Part shown: piece after piece, positions 9,125 to 15,751 of the stretch
How the letters are laid out: each line of letters starts with the position of its first letter
Numbering within the stretch: position 1 is the first letter of the stretch
Source of the DNA: Candidatus Methanoperedentaceae archaeon
GTDB taxonomy: Archaea > Halobacteriota > Methanosarcinia > Methanosarcinales > Methanoperedenaceae
Assembly: GCA_003104905.1 (NCBI GenBank)
Contig: PQAS01000054.1
Span: forward strand, 1-64,000
Direction: 5' to 3'
DNA length: 64,000 nucleotides
Notes under the pieces: model-generated
Seen by the model: only the letters and a program-made list of their open reading frames with translations
Told to the model about the DNA's origin: nothing
Database searches by the model: none
Position numbers and translations under genes: made by a program

Positions 9125-9313
9125 ATGGATAATGACAGAAGAGGTGGTCCACGCGGTGGGGGCAGAGGCTTCAGACCCAGCGGACCAAGAGAAATGCATA
9201 AAGCAACATGTGCTGATTGCAAGCAGGAAACTGAGGTACCCTTTGTGCCATCAGGCGACAGACCGGTATATTGCAGGGAATGTTATCAGAAACACAAGCC
9301 ACAGAGATATTGA
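9125..9313 (+). CDS. Small CxxC-x17-CxxC zinc-ribbon protein, copy 1
   Basis: 62 residues: a basic Gly/Arg-rich head (residues 1-22, RGG-like) followed by one zinc ribbon, CADC, 17 residues (EVPFVPSGDRPVY inside) and CREC. This is the spacing of the CxxC-x17-CxxC domain described from methanogens and many bacteria. The RGG-like head suggests nucleic-acid binding, but no function is established. ATG at 9125 lies a few bases after AAAGGA. A near copy follows after 39 bp. Confidence 0.75.
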   Translation: MDNDRRGGPRGGGRGFRPSGPREMHKATCADCKQETEVPFVPSGDRPVYCRECYQKHKPQRY

Positions 9314-9352
9314 ACTATTTTTTTTATAATAGTAAATTAAAAGGTGAATTAA

Positions 9353-9538
9353 ATGGACAATGATAGAAGAGGCGGCTTCCGTGGAGACAGAGGTTTCAGA
9401 CCAAGCGGACCAAGAGAAATGCACAAAGCAACATGTGCTGATTGCGGTCAGGAAACTGAAGTACCCTTTGTGCCATCAGGCGACAGACCCGTATATTGCA
9501 GGGAATGTTATCAGAAGCACAAGCCAAAGAGATATTAA
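9353..9538 (+). CDS. Small CxxC-x17-CxxC zinc-ribbon protein, copy 2
   Basis: 61 residues, almost identical to the protein encoded at 9125: same zinc ribbon (CADC-x17-CREC), same last 30 residues apart from single changes (Gly for Lys after the first CxxC, Lys for Gln near the end), and a shorter Gly-rich head. A tandem duplication, with AAGGTG as ribosome binding site. Probably cotranscribed with copy 1; the gap contains a run of T that could end some transcripts. Confidence 0.75.
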   Translation: MDNDRRGGFRGDRGFRPSGPREMHKATCADCGQETEVPFVPSGDRPVYCRECYQKHKPKRY

Positions 9539-9637
9539 GTAAGTTTTAATTCTTTTCAGTATTTTTTAATTGGAGGGTTTATACCCTCATTTTTTTAACA
9601 ATGCTCTTATCTATCTTCTGCAAATATGGAGAATTAG

Positions 9638-10729
9638 ATGGAAGATTTATCTGCGGTAATAAATAAAGTAGGATCATCAGAGGAACTTGATTTTGATGAC
9701 GGTATGCTTCTTATGGAGGCAAAGAACCTCCCTCTCATAGGTGCACTTGCGGACAATGTACGGAAAAGAACCGTAGGTGACAGGGTCATGTTCGTTTCAA
9801 ATTGCCATATAAATTACAGCAATGTATGCAATTCAAAATGCAGGTTCTGCGCCTATTTTAGGGAAGAAGGGCAAAAAGGAGCTTTCACATTAACCATCGA
9901 TGAGATAATAAAAAAAGCGGAAAAAGCCTCGAATATGGGAGCAACCGAGCTTCATATCGTAGGGTCCCTGAATCCCGGGCTGCCATTTGAATACTATGAG
10001 GAGATACTTGAAAAGCTTCATGAGAATTATCCCGAATTATCATTAAAAGCATATACTGCTGTTGAGATCGCACATCTTTCTTCGATCTCCGGAATGAGTG
10101 TAAGGGATGTACTTTTGCGGCTAAAAAAAGCGGGTCTTACAGGTCTTCCGGGAGGCGGGGGAGAGATATTCAATGAGAGTACCAGGAAACAGGTGTGTCC
10201 CGATAAAATAAGCGGCGAAAAATGGCTTGATGTCATGGAAACCGCACACGGCCTGGGAATAAAAAGTAACGCTACGATGCTTTATGGTCATATTGAGACC
10301 AAAGAGGATATTGTAGATCATCTCCTGAGGATAAGGGAATTGCAGAAAAGGACACATGGATTCCAGGCATTCATACCATTGAGATTCCATCCTGATAATA
10401 CATATCTTTCGAAAAACGGGATCGTGACAAAAGGACCCACGGGATTCGATGACCTGAAAACGATCGCTGTTGCGCGTCTTTTATTGAACGGATATGTAAA
10501 TAATATTAAAAGCTACTGGGTGATGCTGGGTGAAAAGCTTTCACAAATTGCGCTTCACTATGGTGCCAATGATATTGACGGCACTGTTATGGAAGAGCGA
10601 ATCACACATGCAGCCGGGGGTGTTGCGCCTGAGTATATGCCAAAAGACAGGCTTATTCATTTGATCAGGAATGCGGGGAGGATACCTGTTGAGAGGACAT
10701 CCAATTATGAGATCATCAGGGAATTATAG
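9638..10729 (+). CDS. mqnE: Aminofutalosine synthase MqnE (menaquinone, futalosine pathway)
   Basis: A radical SAM enzyme that joins SAM-derived adenosyl to 3-(1-carboxyvinyl)oxybenzoate, giving aminofutalosine. 363 residues, normal length. The cluster ligands are C64-x3-C68-x2-C71. Family-specific stretches separate it from CofG, CofH and MqnC: LPGGGGEIF near residue 165 and SNATMLYGH near 205. It implies menaquinone as membrane quinone, which fits the b6/Rieske operon 1.2 kb downstream. No other mqn gene is in the window. Confidence 0.88.
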   Translation: MEDLSAVINKVGSSEELDFDDGMLLMEAKNLPLIGALADNVRKRTVGDRVMFVSNCHINYSNVCNSKCRFCAYFREEGQKGAFTLTIDEIIKKAEKASNMGATELHIVGSLNPGLPFEYYEEILEKLHENYPELSLKAYTAVEIAHLSSISGMSVRDVLLRLKKAGLTGLPGGGGEIFNESTRKQVCPDKISGEKWLDVMETAHGLGIKSNATMLYGHIETKEDIVDHLLRIRELQKRTHGFQAFIPLRFHPDNTYLSKNGIVTKGPTGFDDLKTIAVARLLLNGYVNNIKSYWVMLGEKLSQIALHYGANDIDGTVMEERITHAAGGVAPEYMPKDRLIHLIRNAGRIPVERTSNYEIIREL

Positions 10730-10775
10730 AAGGCTATAGTAACCTATAAATATTTTGAGATGAAAAAGTAGTCTC

Positions 10776-10994
10776 ATGGTTACAACAATCCAAATAAAAG
10801 AAGATATAAAATTGATATTAACACAAATGAAGCTCTTTGAACGGGAAACTTATAACGATGTTTTAGAGAGACTCATTGAAGATGTTCAAGAACTCAATAA
10901 AGAAACAAAAAAAGAGATTGAATCTGCAATAAAAGAGATCAAGAGCGGCAAATACATTACGCATGAAGACCTTGCTAAAGAAATGGGATTCTGA
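10776..10994 (+). CDS. Antitoxin of a RelE-type module
   Basis: 72 residues, highly charged and helical, with a short N-terminal TIQIK strand like ribbon-helix-helix antitoxins of archaeal RelBE/VapBC modules. The C-terminal part (KSGKYITHEDLAKEMGF) resembles the toxin-wrapping tail of RelB-like proteins. It shares one base with the toxin gene (TGATG overlap), the classic layout for translational coupling. Confidence 0.75.
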   Translation: MVTTIQIKEDIKLILTQMKLFERETYNDVLERLIEDVQELNKETKKEIESAIKEIKSGKYITHEDLAKEMGF

Positions 10995-11251
10995 TGAAAT
11001 TTCAAATAATCTGGTCAGAATCGGCGGCAAAAGAACTTAAAAAATTGGATAGAACCGTTGCAAATCGAATTTATAAAAAAGTTTCACAACTCAGTGCAAA
11101 TCCATATCATCTTGACGTTACAAAAATGGTTGGCGATCCATATTTTCGACTGCGAGTTGGTGATTATCGCGTCATTTTTGATATACAGAATTACATGCTT
11201 CGAGTTCTTGTTCTCAAAGTGGGTCATCGGAAAAACGTCTATAAGAAATAA
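10994..11251 (+). CDS. RelE/ParE-family toxin
   Basis: 85 residues with the RelE fold pattern: an N-terminal IIWSESAAKELKKL strand and helix, then FRLRVGDYRVIFDI and a C-terminal VLKVGHRKNVY segment. R-x-G-D-Y-R-x-I-F is the family hallmark; the final H-R-x-x-V-Y region holds catalytic residues in mRNA-cleaving members. Whether it cuts mRNA (RelE) or poisons gyrase (ParE) is not decidable here; RelE-like is more usual for archaea. Confidence 0.85.
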   Translation: MKFQIIWSESAAKELKKLDRTVANRIYKKVSQLSANPYHLDVTKMVGDPYFRLRVGDYRVIFDIQNYMLRVLVLKVGHRKNVYKK

Positions 11252-11259
11252 TTATCGGA

Positions 11260-11445
11260 TTATGATTTCTCGACTTCTATAAACAGCGGTGCAATCCCTA
11301 TTATCCCGCCCAGGCCAAAAAGAAACAGGGCAATATAATAATTTCCCTTGGATGCATTATCTATGCTCACAGCCAGAAGTATCAGGCCGATGAATTTTGA
11401 TAATGCATCTATCTTATTATGCTTTGATCTTGTCAGTTTCATCAA
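11260..11445 (-). CDS. Small two-helix membrane protein at the end of the b6/Rieske operon
   Basis: 61 residues: a basic N-terminus, then two hydrophobic segments (about 17-31 and 37-55) and a short acidic tail. It begins inside the stop region of the subunit IV gene (4-bp overlap), so it belongs to the same transcript. It may be an accessory subunit of the complex, as small single-pass proteins are in b6f, but no family is recognised. Confidence 0.55.
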   Translation of the reverse strand: MMKLTRSKHNKIDALSKFIGLILLAVSIDNASKGNYYIALFLFGLGGIIGIAPLFIEVEKS

Positions 11446-11900
11446 TGGTGGACAATGCTAAAGTATGTGAAATACAGAATCCCGAGGATTGCTATAATCC
11501 CAAGGGCAACTGCGACTTTTCTTTTCCTTATATCACTTGACTGGTTCCTGTCTATGAAGGGAACCATGAAAAGAAGACCATACCACAATACCATCGGCAA
11601 AGTTACACCGATGACTTTTGCCTCTATTGGCCCGATATTCCATGTCCAGAATTTAAGGAACCCGAAGACATAAAGGAAATACCATTCAGGATAAATCGGG
11701 GTTGGTGTATCGAATGGATCAGCCGGTTTAAGAAGACCTGCCGGGTAAAGCGAAGCCATAAGTATAAGGCTTCCTGCAATTAGACACATCACAACTACTT
11801 CACGAAGCAGGAAATGCGGGAAAAACGGAAGTCCGCGTATCCTCACAGGTTCATGGGACTCTTCCTCTATCTCATGTTTTTCAATTTCGATCAATGACAT
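11442..11900 (-). CDS. petD: Cytochrome b C-terminal part (b6f subunit IV-like)
   Basis: 152 residues with three membrane spans. The quinol-oxidising (Qo) motif PEWY appears as YPEWYFLY near residue 68, the hallmark of the C-terminal half of cytochrome b. As in cytochrome b6f, the b protein is split in two genes: this one starts 1 bp after the b6-like gene. Start: ATG at 11900 (MSLIEIEKHE), since an upstream in-frame start would overlap the preceding gene by 65 bp. It forms the Qo site with the b6-like and Rieske subunits. Confidence 0.88.
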   Translation of the reverse strand: MSLIEIEKHEIEEESHEPVRIRGLPFFPHFLLREVVVMCLIAGSLILMASLYPAGLLKPADPFDTPTPIYPEWYFLYVFGFLKFWTWNIGPIEAKVIGVTLPMVLWYGLLFMVPFIDRNQSSDIRKRKVAVALGIIAILGILYFTYFSIVHH

Positions 11901-11901
11901 A

Positions 11902-12564
11902 TCAGAGCCTCCCGGAAATTCCCTGTATCCTGACCATGGCAAAATGCAGTAACAGTAGAATTGCAATGGTAATAGGAAGGATCATGACATGTATTGCAAA
12001 GAACCTTGTCATGGTTTCAGCACCGATGTCCGTCCCTCCAACAAGAATTAAAGAAATGGACTCACCAATGACAGGTATCGACCCTGCGATCCCTGTTCCT
12101 ATTTTTGTTGCCCAGAATGCAAGCTGGTCCCATGGCAGCAGATACCCTGAAAAACCAAACGTTGTGGTGATCAAAAGGAGTGTTACACCCACTATCCAGT
12201 TCAATTCACGCGGTTTTTTATATGCGCCCATGAAGTAAATCCTCATCATATGAAGCATTACTGCGGCTATCATCGTATTGGCTGACCAGTGGTGGAGACT
12301 TCTGACCAGGCTTCCCATAGGAACTGCAGTCATGATATGTTCCACACTCTTATACGCTTCCAGCGGCGTGGGTTTGTAGTACATAGCCAGGAATACACCT
12401 GTGGCAACAAGTATCAGGAAACACAAAAACGCAATTCCTCCCAGGCAATACAATGGATTTGTCACTGCATACTCCGGCGCAGGATGCTTGATTATGGGGG
12501 TGAGTAAATCCTTCAGTTTAAATCTCTCATCGAACCATTTGTAGATCTTATCTTCAAGATTCAT
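11902..12564 (-). CDS. petB: Cytochrome b6-type subunit with conserved haem c_n cysteine
   Basis: 220 residues, four membrane helices. Haem b ligands: H91 and H105 in one helix, H192 and H207 in another. The 14-residue gap in the second pair is the b6f spacing; mitochondrial and proteobacterial cytochrome b have 13. C40 in the stretch YCLGG aligns with the cysteine that binds the extra haem c_n (c_i) in chloroplast b6. KKPRELNW and GYLLPWDQ also match b6. Start: ATG at 12564, 2 bp after the Rieske stop; an upstream in-frame start would overlap it by 55 bp. Menaquinol oxidation is inferred from nearby mqnE. Confidence 0.92.
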   Translation of the reverse strand: MNLEDKIYKWFDERFKLKDLLTPIIKHPAPEYAVTNPLYCLGGIAFLCFLILVATGVFLAMYYKPTPLEAYKSVEHIMTAVPMGSLVRSLHHWSANTMIAAVMLHMMRIYFMGAYKKPRELNWIVGVTLLLITTTFGFSGYLLPWDQLAFWATKIGTGIAGSIPVIGESISLILVGGTDIGAETMTRFFAIHVMILPITIAILLLLHFAMVRIQGISGRL

Positions 12565-12566
12565 GA

Positions 12567-13061
12567 TCACACAGCTCCCGCATAGAATGAAATAGTCTTC
12601 ACATACCCGGGGTCTTTCCATTTTAATGCATATACTGCCCCTTCTTTCACGACAATATCAATTGCCGGGAGAGGTGATGGGGGCGGACCTGATATTACCG
12701 CGCCGGTATTGGGATCGAATTTACCAAGATGACAGGGGCAGAATACAATATTCTCTTCAGGTTTCCAGTATGCAATGCATCCAAGATGAGTGCAAACAGA
12801 ACCAAAAGCACGGAAACCTGCGGGCATGTGCAGGAGAATGGCCGCTTTTCCATTGAACATGAATTTCCTCACACTTCCTGTTGGCACTTCATCCACATTT
12901 GCTATCTTTATTTGCGCATTCTCTCCTTTTGCAGCACTTTGGGGCCAGAGATATTTCAGTATCGATGCTAAAATCCCCCCTGCGAAAAATAGTGCAATAA
13001 GTCCCATTAAGATTTCAGTAAGTTTTCTTCTGGTGATTGTAAAAGTTATCTTATCATTCAT
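12567..13061 (-). CDS. petC: Rieske 2Fe-2S protein
   Basis: 164 residues. A Tat-like N-terminus (TRRKL) and one membrane anchor (about 16-36) are followed by the Rieske fold with CTHLGC and CPCHLG, the two Cys-x-His cluster motifs, and the Pro loop GPPPSPLP. It takes one electron from menaquinol and passes it to a c-type cytochrome outside the membrane. Start: ATG at 13061, 4 bp after the preceding gene; a longer reading with start at 13208 begins deep inside that gene and has no signal. Its place in the operon before petB and petD is the b6f order. Confidence 0.93.
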   Translation of the reverse strand: MNDKITFTITRRKLTEILMGLIALFFAGGILASILKYLWPQSAAKGENAQIKIANVDEVPTGSVRKFMFNGKAAILLHMPAGFRAFGSVCTHLGCIAYWKPEENIVFCPCHLGKFDPNTGAVISGPPPSPLPAIDIVVKEGAVYALKWKDPGYVKTISFYAGAV

Positions 13062-13065
13062 GTTA

Positions 13066-13341
13066 TCATTCCAGTGTTGTAACGTATTCGTCTTGCAGCA
13101 GCCCTTTAACATACAGGTAAATGATAGCTGCCAGGTCAAACAGGAGATATGCGAACAGCTTTCCAATCTCTTCCATGAATTGTCTTGTTGATGCAACCTG
13201 GGCATCACTGGATAAGATCTTCCAGAAAATCAAACCGGTTATTCCCATTGCGGCAAATGTTAATAGGATTATCAATGTAAAAGCAACTTGCGACCACAAA
13301 CCTTCTTTTTCCGGTCCATATTCTATTTTTTCTATGTGCAT
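13066..13341 (-). CDS. Two-helix membrane protein of the b6/Rieske operon
   Basis: 91 residues with two hydrophobic helices (about 18-43 and 60-80) and a charged N-terminus. No haem motif and no family recognised. Tight spacing (4 bp to the Rieske gene, 9 bp from the monohaem cytochrome gene) places it in the oxidoreductase operon; it may be a structural or assembly subunit. Confidence 0.6.
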   Translation of the reverse strand: MHIEKIEYGPEKEGLWSQVAFTLIILLTFAAMGITGLIFWKILSSDAQVASTRQFMEEIGKLFAYLLFDLAAIIYLYVKGLLQDEYVTTLE

Positions 13342-13350
13342 GGATCTACC

Positions 13351-13692
13351 TCACAATCTTATTATATAAACCACCGCAAGAATTAGTATAATCATTGCCA
13401 TCGCCCGCAGTCCAACATCCCATGTTGTCATATGAACTCCTATCTCGATTTCCGGTTCAGGGGTGGGTGTTCCTTTCGGTGTTGGAACATAACCTTCCAA
13501 TGAATGATTATGCGTTACATAATAGACGCCAACCTCATTGAGTTGTGGTGGACCGTCCCTTGTGTGGCAATATGGGCAATTCCTGCTCTCTTTGGCTGCA
13601 TATTCGGGTCTGGCCGAAGTCAAAGAGGGAAAAAATAGCAGGAGAATTAATGCAACCAGGAATATGAATTTAAATATTCTTATTTTATTCAT
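13351..13692 (-). CDS. Membrane-anchored monohaem c-type cytochrome
   Basis: 113 residues: signal peptide or N-anchor (about 5-26), one c-haem motif CPYCH near residue 39, a Pro/Thr-rich spacer (TPKGTPTPEPE) and a C-terminal membrane helix (about 94-112). The haem lies outside the membrane, well placed to take electrons from the Rieske head. Distal ligand candidates are HNH near 62. Small size and C-terminal anchor are unlike standard cytochrome c1 or f, so this may be the functional replacement. That role is inference. Confidence 0.75.
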   Translation of the reverse strand: MNKIRIFKFIFLVALILLLFFPSLTSARPEYAAKESRNCPYCHTRDGPPQLNEVGVYYVTHNHSLEGYVPTPKGTPTPEPEIEIGVHMTTWDVGLRAMAMIILILAVVYIIRL

Positions 13693-13708
13693 TCTGATAA
13701 CACCTCAT

Positions 13709-14632
13709 TTATCTCCTGCGCACTAAAAGGTAAATTGAAATTATGCCTGCCAGGGATAATATTGTTCCAAATCCGGGAGTTGAAGGCTCCTCAGGAGGGA
13801 CCCCCGCGTCTATCTGCGATGTCCTGGCGTAAACAATACCGCTATCTGTCACATTTTGAAAGTGCGGCAGGTTGAAACCATGCCAGAGTATGGGAAGATT
13901 ATCGCGGATGGCGATCGCTGAATCAAGTTCTTTCTGGGCAACTGAAACGTCTTTTCCCTGCTGTCTTGCCTGTTTAATAGCATCTTCGGCAGTCCTTATC
14001 TCGTTCTTTAGTTTTTCAGTATTTTCGAACGCATTTACAGCTTTTTCAGGGATGTCAGGGGCAATTTTCATTTCAGTATTATGGCAACTGCTGCATATAT
14101 CCTGGAATTGGGTTTTATTTAATACCTTGAATTCATGCGGCTCATGGCATGTATCGCATGTCGGCGCCTGTTTTAGTGCCTTTAATCTCTGATAATGTAA
14201 TGAATCTTTAAACTGGTTAAATTCATCTGAATGACATTTACCGCAAGTTTCCGGCACATTCCTGTAAAAAACAGTACTGTTAGTTTCGGAAGATCGCAAA
14301 ACCCCGATATGTGCCATCTCTTTTACATCAGAACTGGAATTCCCATTATGGCAATTGTCGCATGTAATATTAAACAGGGCATGTTTGGAATGTGTCCACT
14401 GCTCATAATTGCTTTTTGCGATCTCATTAATAGTAGTTGCATGGCAATCAATGGAACATGCAACATCTCTTTGCAAGTGTTTTATCCTTATATCATTGAG
14501 TTCTTTTTCTTTTTCGCTAAAAGCCGTAAGTTTTTCATGGCAATCAAGACATGAATTATCTGCTGCAGCCCCGGCAAATATTGCAAACAAAAACATAAAA
14601 CCGGCTAATATTATCGTTTTTCTTATGCTCAT
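13709..14632 (-). CDS. Hexahaem c-type cytochrome with PGF-CTERM anchor (paralogue 1)
   Basis: 307 residues with signal peptide (1-23). Haem-binding motifs in order: CLDCH, CSIDCH (CX3CH, atypical), CDNCH, CGKCH, CDTCH, CSSCH; so five standard sites and one CX3CH. A charged helical stretch follows (about 190-250). The tail STPGF, hydrophobic helix, RRR matches a PGF-CTERM archaeosortase signal, so the protein should sit on the outer face of the membrane. Same haem order and spacing as the gene just upstream in the operon. Likely carries electrons from the b6/Rieske complex toward extracellular or periplasmic-side acceptors. Confidence 0.85.
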   Translation of the reverse strand: MSIRKTIILAGFMFLFAIFAGAAADNSCLDCHEKLTAFSEKEKELNDIRIKHLQRDVACSIDCHATTINEIAKSNYEQWTHSKHALFNITCDNCHNGNSSSDVKEMAHIGVLRSSETNSTVFYRNVPETCGKCHSDEFNQFKDSLHYQRLKALKQAPTCDTCHEPHEFKVLNKTQFQDICSSCHNTEMKIAPDIPEKAVNAFENTEKLKNEIRTAEDAIKQARQQGKDVSVAQKELDSAIAIRDNLPILWHGFNLPHFQNVTDSGIVYARTSQIDAGVPPEEPSTPGFGTILSLAGIISIYLLVRRR

Positions 14633-14676
14633 TCAATCACCTTTCTCTTTGATAATTAATTCTCATTAACGATTTT

Positions 14677-15627
14677 TCAATGCCGTTTTAATAGATATGC
14701 TGCAAGAAGACCTGATAGCAGCAGTGGTAATTCGAATCCTGGCGCTTTTGTAGGTATGGGTTGCGCGGTTTCGTCAGGCATTGCCTTTTGTGCATTCTTT
14801 GCATCAATTAATCCTTTCTGTACTTCAGTATCAAAGTATGTAAGATTGAACCTGTGCCAGACTGAAGGGGTATTCTTTAATATCAGGCTTGCCGATTCAA
14901 GGTCCGCCTCGGCTGAAGTCACATTCTTTCTCATTGCTTTTGCTGCAAGGATAGAACTTCTTGCTTTTGAGACTTCGAATAGCAGTTCTTTTGCCGAAGA
15001 TAAGGCTGCTTCAGCTTTTTTCGGCACTGCCGGATTAATACCTGTGATATTATTATGGCAATTGCTGCAGAAATCCTCGATTTCAGATGCGGTCAAAACC
15101 CGGACGCTATGTGCCTGGTGGCAGGTGATACATGCGGGTGCCGGTAATTCCTGGCTTGATTCCAGCCTTTTGAAATGCTTGGAGCTCTTGAATTCATCAA
15201 GTTCAGGGGAATGACATTTCCCGCACATATCGGGAGTATTGGCACGTTGAATGCTTATGTTTGAAATACCTGCATGTGCTTCCTGCTTTGAAACCTTTGT
15301 CGGATCTCCTCCATGGCATTTATCACATGTTACTTCGAAAAGAGCGTGTGTGGATATTGACCACATAGCATAAGTGCTGGCCGTTGACTTATTAAGTTTA
15401 TCCTCATGGCAAACAATCGAGCATGAAATCCCGCTTTCAAGATGCTTTATACGAATATCCACAAATTGTCTCTGCGTCTGGGAACTAAAAAGAAATTTGC
15501 TGTGGCAATCTTCGCACGAGTTATTAAGTATATCCGGCGCTTTTGATACCGCTGGTTGAATTGCCAGCAATAACAAGAACACAAATACTATTCCTATGAT
15601 TATCTTTGAAACGTTTTTTTGTAGCAT
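14677..15627 (-). CDS. Hexahaem c-type cytochrome with APGF tail (paralogue 2)
   Basis: 316 residues with signal peptide (about 5-30). Haem sites: CEDCH, CSIVCH (CX3CH), CDKCH, CGKCH, CITCH, CSNCH. The pattern equals that of the next gene, including the odd second site, so the pair arose by duplication. A helical region follows, then the C-terminal KAPGF, hydrophobic helix and KRH resembling PGF-CTERM. Start: ATG at 15627, with AGGAG seven bases before it; a longer in-frame reading from 15723 adds 32 residues without signal character. First gene of the eight-gene operon. Confidence 0.85.
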   Translation of the reverse strand: MLQKNVSKIIIGIVFVFLLLLAIQPAVSKAPDILNNSCEDCHSKFLFSSQTQRQFVDIRIKHLESGISCSIVCHEDKLNKSTASTYAMWSISTHALFEVTCDKCHGGDPTKVSKQEAHAGISNISIQRANTPDMCGKCHSPELDEFKSSKHFKRLESSQELPAPACITCHQAHSVRVLTASEIEDFCSNCHNNITGINPAVPKKAEAALSSAKELLFEVSKARSSILAAKAMRKNVTSAEADLESASLILKNTPSVWHRFNLTYFDTEVQKGLIDAKNAQKAMPDETAQPIPTKAPGFELPLLLSGLLAAYLLKRH

Positions 15628-15751
15628 ATGAACACTCCTGTCATCACCATCATCATTACTTAAATTATTAATAATGATATACGTAGCTCTTTTATTTACT
15701 AAATACTTAAACTTATGCATCAAAATATTATATTAATATACACATATATAC

